A DNA stretch of 64,000 bases from Belnapia sp. F-4-1 (GTDB taxonomy: Bacteria > Pseudomonadota > Alphaproteobacteria > Acetobacterales > Acetobacteraceae): positions 1,142,372 to 1,206,371 of the forward strand of contig NZ_KN676113.1 in assembly GCF_000802185.1 (NCBI RefSeq). The letters run 5' to 3'. Position numbers and translations under genes: made by a program. Position 1 is the stretch's first letter. Every line of letters starts with the position of its first letter. Of the stretch, positions 61,660 through 64,000 are shown one piece after another. The notes below the pieces were generated by a model. The model worked only from the letters and a program-made list of their open reading frames with translations, was not told where the DNA came from and did not search any database.

Positions 61660-62712
61660 TCAGCCCATCGCGCCGCGCGGTGCGGCGCTCTCCGGCAGGG
61701 TATGGGCGTTCACCCGGATACCGGCCTTCTTCGCGCGGATCCGCAACTCACCGAGGGCCATGCTGACGAAGCCCTGCGCATAGGCCAGCCGCCAGCGCGG
61801 GCCGATCATGGCACTGCTCTCCGCCGGCATCAGGGCCAGCGGCGCCAACGCGACCACCAGCGCCAGTCGCCGCGGTAATTCGCTCCAGACAAGGCGGTTG
61901 TGTCCGAGCATCAGCCGCGTCAGCACCGAGGAGGCGCCCTGCCAGTAAAGCCGCTGCAACAACCAGTTGGGCGTCAGGCGCACCGCCTGGATGCAATGGT
62001 GCACGGTGATGCGCGAATCGTGTCGGGCGGAGCGGCCGCTATCCTGCAGCTTCCAGGCCAGATGCACATCCTCGTCGGACAGCAGCAGCCCGCCACGGCG
62101 GCCGAGATCCTCGGCGAAGCCGGATACCGCCAGCAGCGCCGCGCGCTCGATCACCAGGTTGGCACCATAGGGGCCAAGCTCCGCCGGCACCTCGGAGGTG
62201 CGGTACTCGCCGCGCCCCTCCCATTCGGTGATGGTAAGGATGCCGCGCAGGCTGTCCGGCCACCAGCCGGGCAGGGGCGCTTCCCAGATCGGCAGGGCGC
62301 GGCCGCTGAGCACGGCCGGCCGCACCGGCAGCTCCTGCACCACCCGCATGATCTGCTCGATCCAGTCGGGCGCCGCCAGCGCGTCGTCGTCAATATAGGC
62401 CACGTAATCGCCCCGGGCTGCGAGCGCACCGGCATTGCGGGCGAGGCTGAGGCCCGCTTCTTCCACGCGGATGAGCTGCGCATTCGGCGATTCGGCGACG
62501 AGATGCTGGATCTCCGCCGCCGCAGCCGGTGAGGACTTGCTGTCCACGACGACAATGTCGAAGGCATCCGGTCCCACGCTCTGCTGCCGCAGGCTCTCGA
62601 GGCAGTGGCGCAGATAATGTGTACGGTTATGCGTGCAGATGCAGGCGGTGACGGAAACGCTCTGCCCCTGCGGCCTGGTATCCGTATAGCTTGGCTGGAG
62701 GGTCATGGACAT
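61660..62712 (-). CDS. Family 2 glycosyltransferase
   Basis: A 350-residue GT-A enzyme. The N-terminus SVTACICTHNRTHYLRHCLESLRQQ is the nucleotide-binding start, YIDDDALAAPDWIEQIM near residue 100 holds the metal-binding Asp residues, and LSDEDVHLAWKLQDSG near 220 is the acceptor-side ED motif. One hydrophobic segment near 300 may anchor it. The start is ATG 62712 or 62706. It faces the other glycosyltransferase and is divergent from the kinase. Confidence 0.88.
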   Translation of the reverse strand: MSMTLQPSYTDTRPQGQSVSVTACICTHNRTHYLRHCLESLRQQSVGPDAFDIVVVDSKSSPAAAAEIQHLVAESPNAQLIRVEEAGLSLARNAGALAARGDYVAYIDDDALAAPDWIEQIMRVVQELPVRPAVLSGRALPIWEAPLPGWWPDSLRGILTITEWEGRGEYRTSEVPAELGPYGANLVIERAALLAVSGFAEDLGRRGGLLLSDEDVHLAWKLQDSGRSARHDSRITVHHCIQAVRLTPNWLLQRLYWQGASSVLTRLMLGHNRLVWSELPRRLALVVALAPLALMPAESSAMIGPRWRLAYAQGFVSMALGELRIRAKKAGIRVNAHTLPESAAPRGAMG

Positions 62713-63083
62713 GCCTGCCGCTCGTCTTCGACGTTGATCTGAGGTGGAATGTCTGCCTCCTGTTTCATCCTCGCAATCGACGAGGCCGTGAGATTCGTTC
62801 CTTGACGGCAAACTTCCAGGATGCCCTGCGTCACGTTGCGGGGAGAGCATGCGTCGCCCAACGCCAGGAATGTTTTTGGCATCGATATTAAACTATTTGG
62901 CGAATTCCGGGCGATTTGAGTAACAATTTGGCCAATATGGGTCCTGACGCCCAGCAGGCGCTTGCCCGGATTTGTTCGCCCTTGCAAGCTTGTCTCTCTC
63001 CGTGTTTGGTGGCTGGCGATGCTGGGTGATGGCGCGCTGATGGTGAGGTCCGCCCCTCGGGCCTGCGGAAGCGCGGCTAGGTC
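62713..63083. other. 371-base intergenic region between divergent glycosyltransferase and kinase genes
   Basis: I find no credible gene or RNA here. A stretch at about 62868-62945 is clearly AT-richer than the rest of the window and probably contains the promoters of both divergent genes, but no -35/-10 pair is good enough to name. Confidence 0.5.

Positions 63084-64000
<917 letters not shown>

Overview
The window reads as chromosome of a very GC-rich alphaproteobacterium, most likely an Acetobacteraceae member of the Roseomonas type. This rests on codon use, a SAM-II riboswitch ahead of metZ, a class I lysyl-tRNA synthetase, a DUF2842 protein, a KpsC-type capsule enzyme, and a LexA-type box of the alphaproteobacterial GTTC-N7-GTTC form. 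The assignment is inference from gene content.

Layout. 1-3.2 kb: the end of a capsule glycosyltransferase, an orphan Bug-type binding protein, a proline/alanine-rich repeat protein and tRNA-Gly(CCC). 3.3-5.2 kb: a SAM-II riboswitch, metZ and apaG. 5.2-12.1 kb: a minus-strand operon of a phosphonate monoester hydrolase and a complete oligopeptide-type ABC importer, divergent from an alcohol dehydrogenase. 13.3-17.8 kb: a small membrane protein, a flavodoxin-like protein/ferredoxin/coiled-coil lipoprotein operon, and a catalytically dead HtrA-like protein overlapping a LuxR-type regulator.

17.8-31.1 kb: a compact T7/podovirus-type virion cassette. It carries portal, scaffold, capsid, two tail-tube proteins, an internal virion protein, a tail spike, terminase genes, a holin-like protein and a lysin. 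It has no integrase and no replication or RNA polymerase gene. An S24 autoprotease-type repressor is divergent from it. A perfect LexA-type GTTC-N7-GTTC box lies just upstream of its first gene. This is the best candidate for an undescribed system: a domesticated, SOS-controlled, podovirus-derived particle or gene transfer agent.

31.1-49.5 kb: mostly housekeeping. A C-terminally shortened mprF is coupled to lysK, followed by asd, a D-cysteine desulfhydrase-like gene, a DinG-like helicase, a TerB-like protein, a formaldehyde-dehydrogenase-like MDR, a CDF metal exporter, a DUF4175 protein, lysA, a cytochrome c', a LOG protein, tRNA-Pro(CGG) with a strong terminator, a DUF2842 protein and apt.

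50.7-62.7 kb: a second unusual locus that appears to decorate a surface glycan. It contains an MBOAT acyltransferase, an FkbH-type glyceryl-carrier enzyme with its acyl carrier protein, an SGNH-like protein, a second carrier protein beside an amino acid:[carrier protein] ligase (an aminoacyl-tRNA synthetase homologue), a tandem alpha/beta hydrolase fusion, an OafA-type acyltransferase, a GNAT and two family 2 glycosyltransferases. The right edge carries the start of a Hanks-type serine/threonine kinase.
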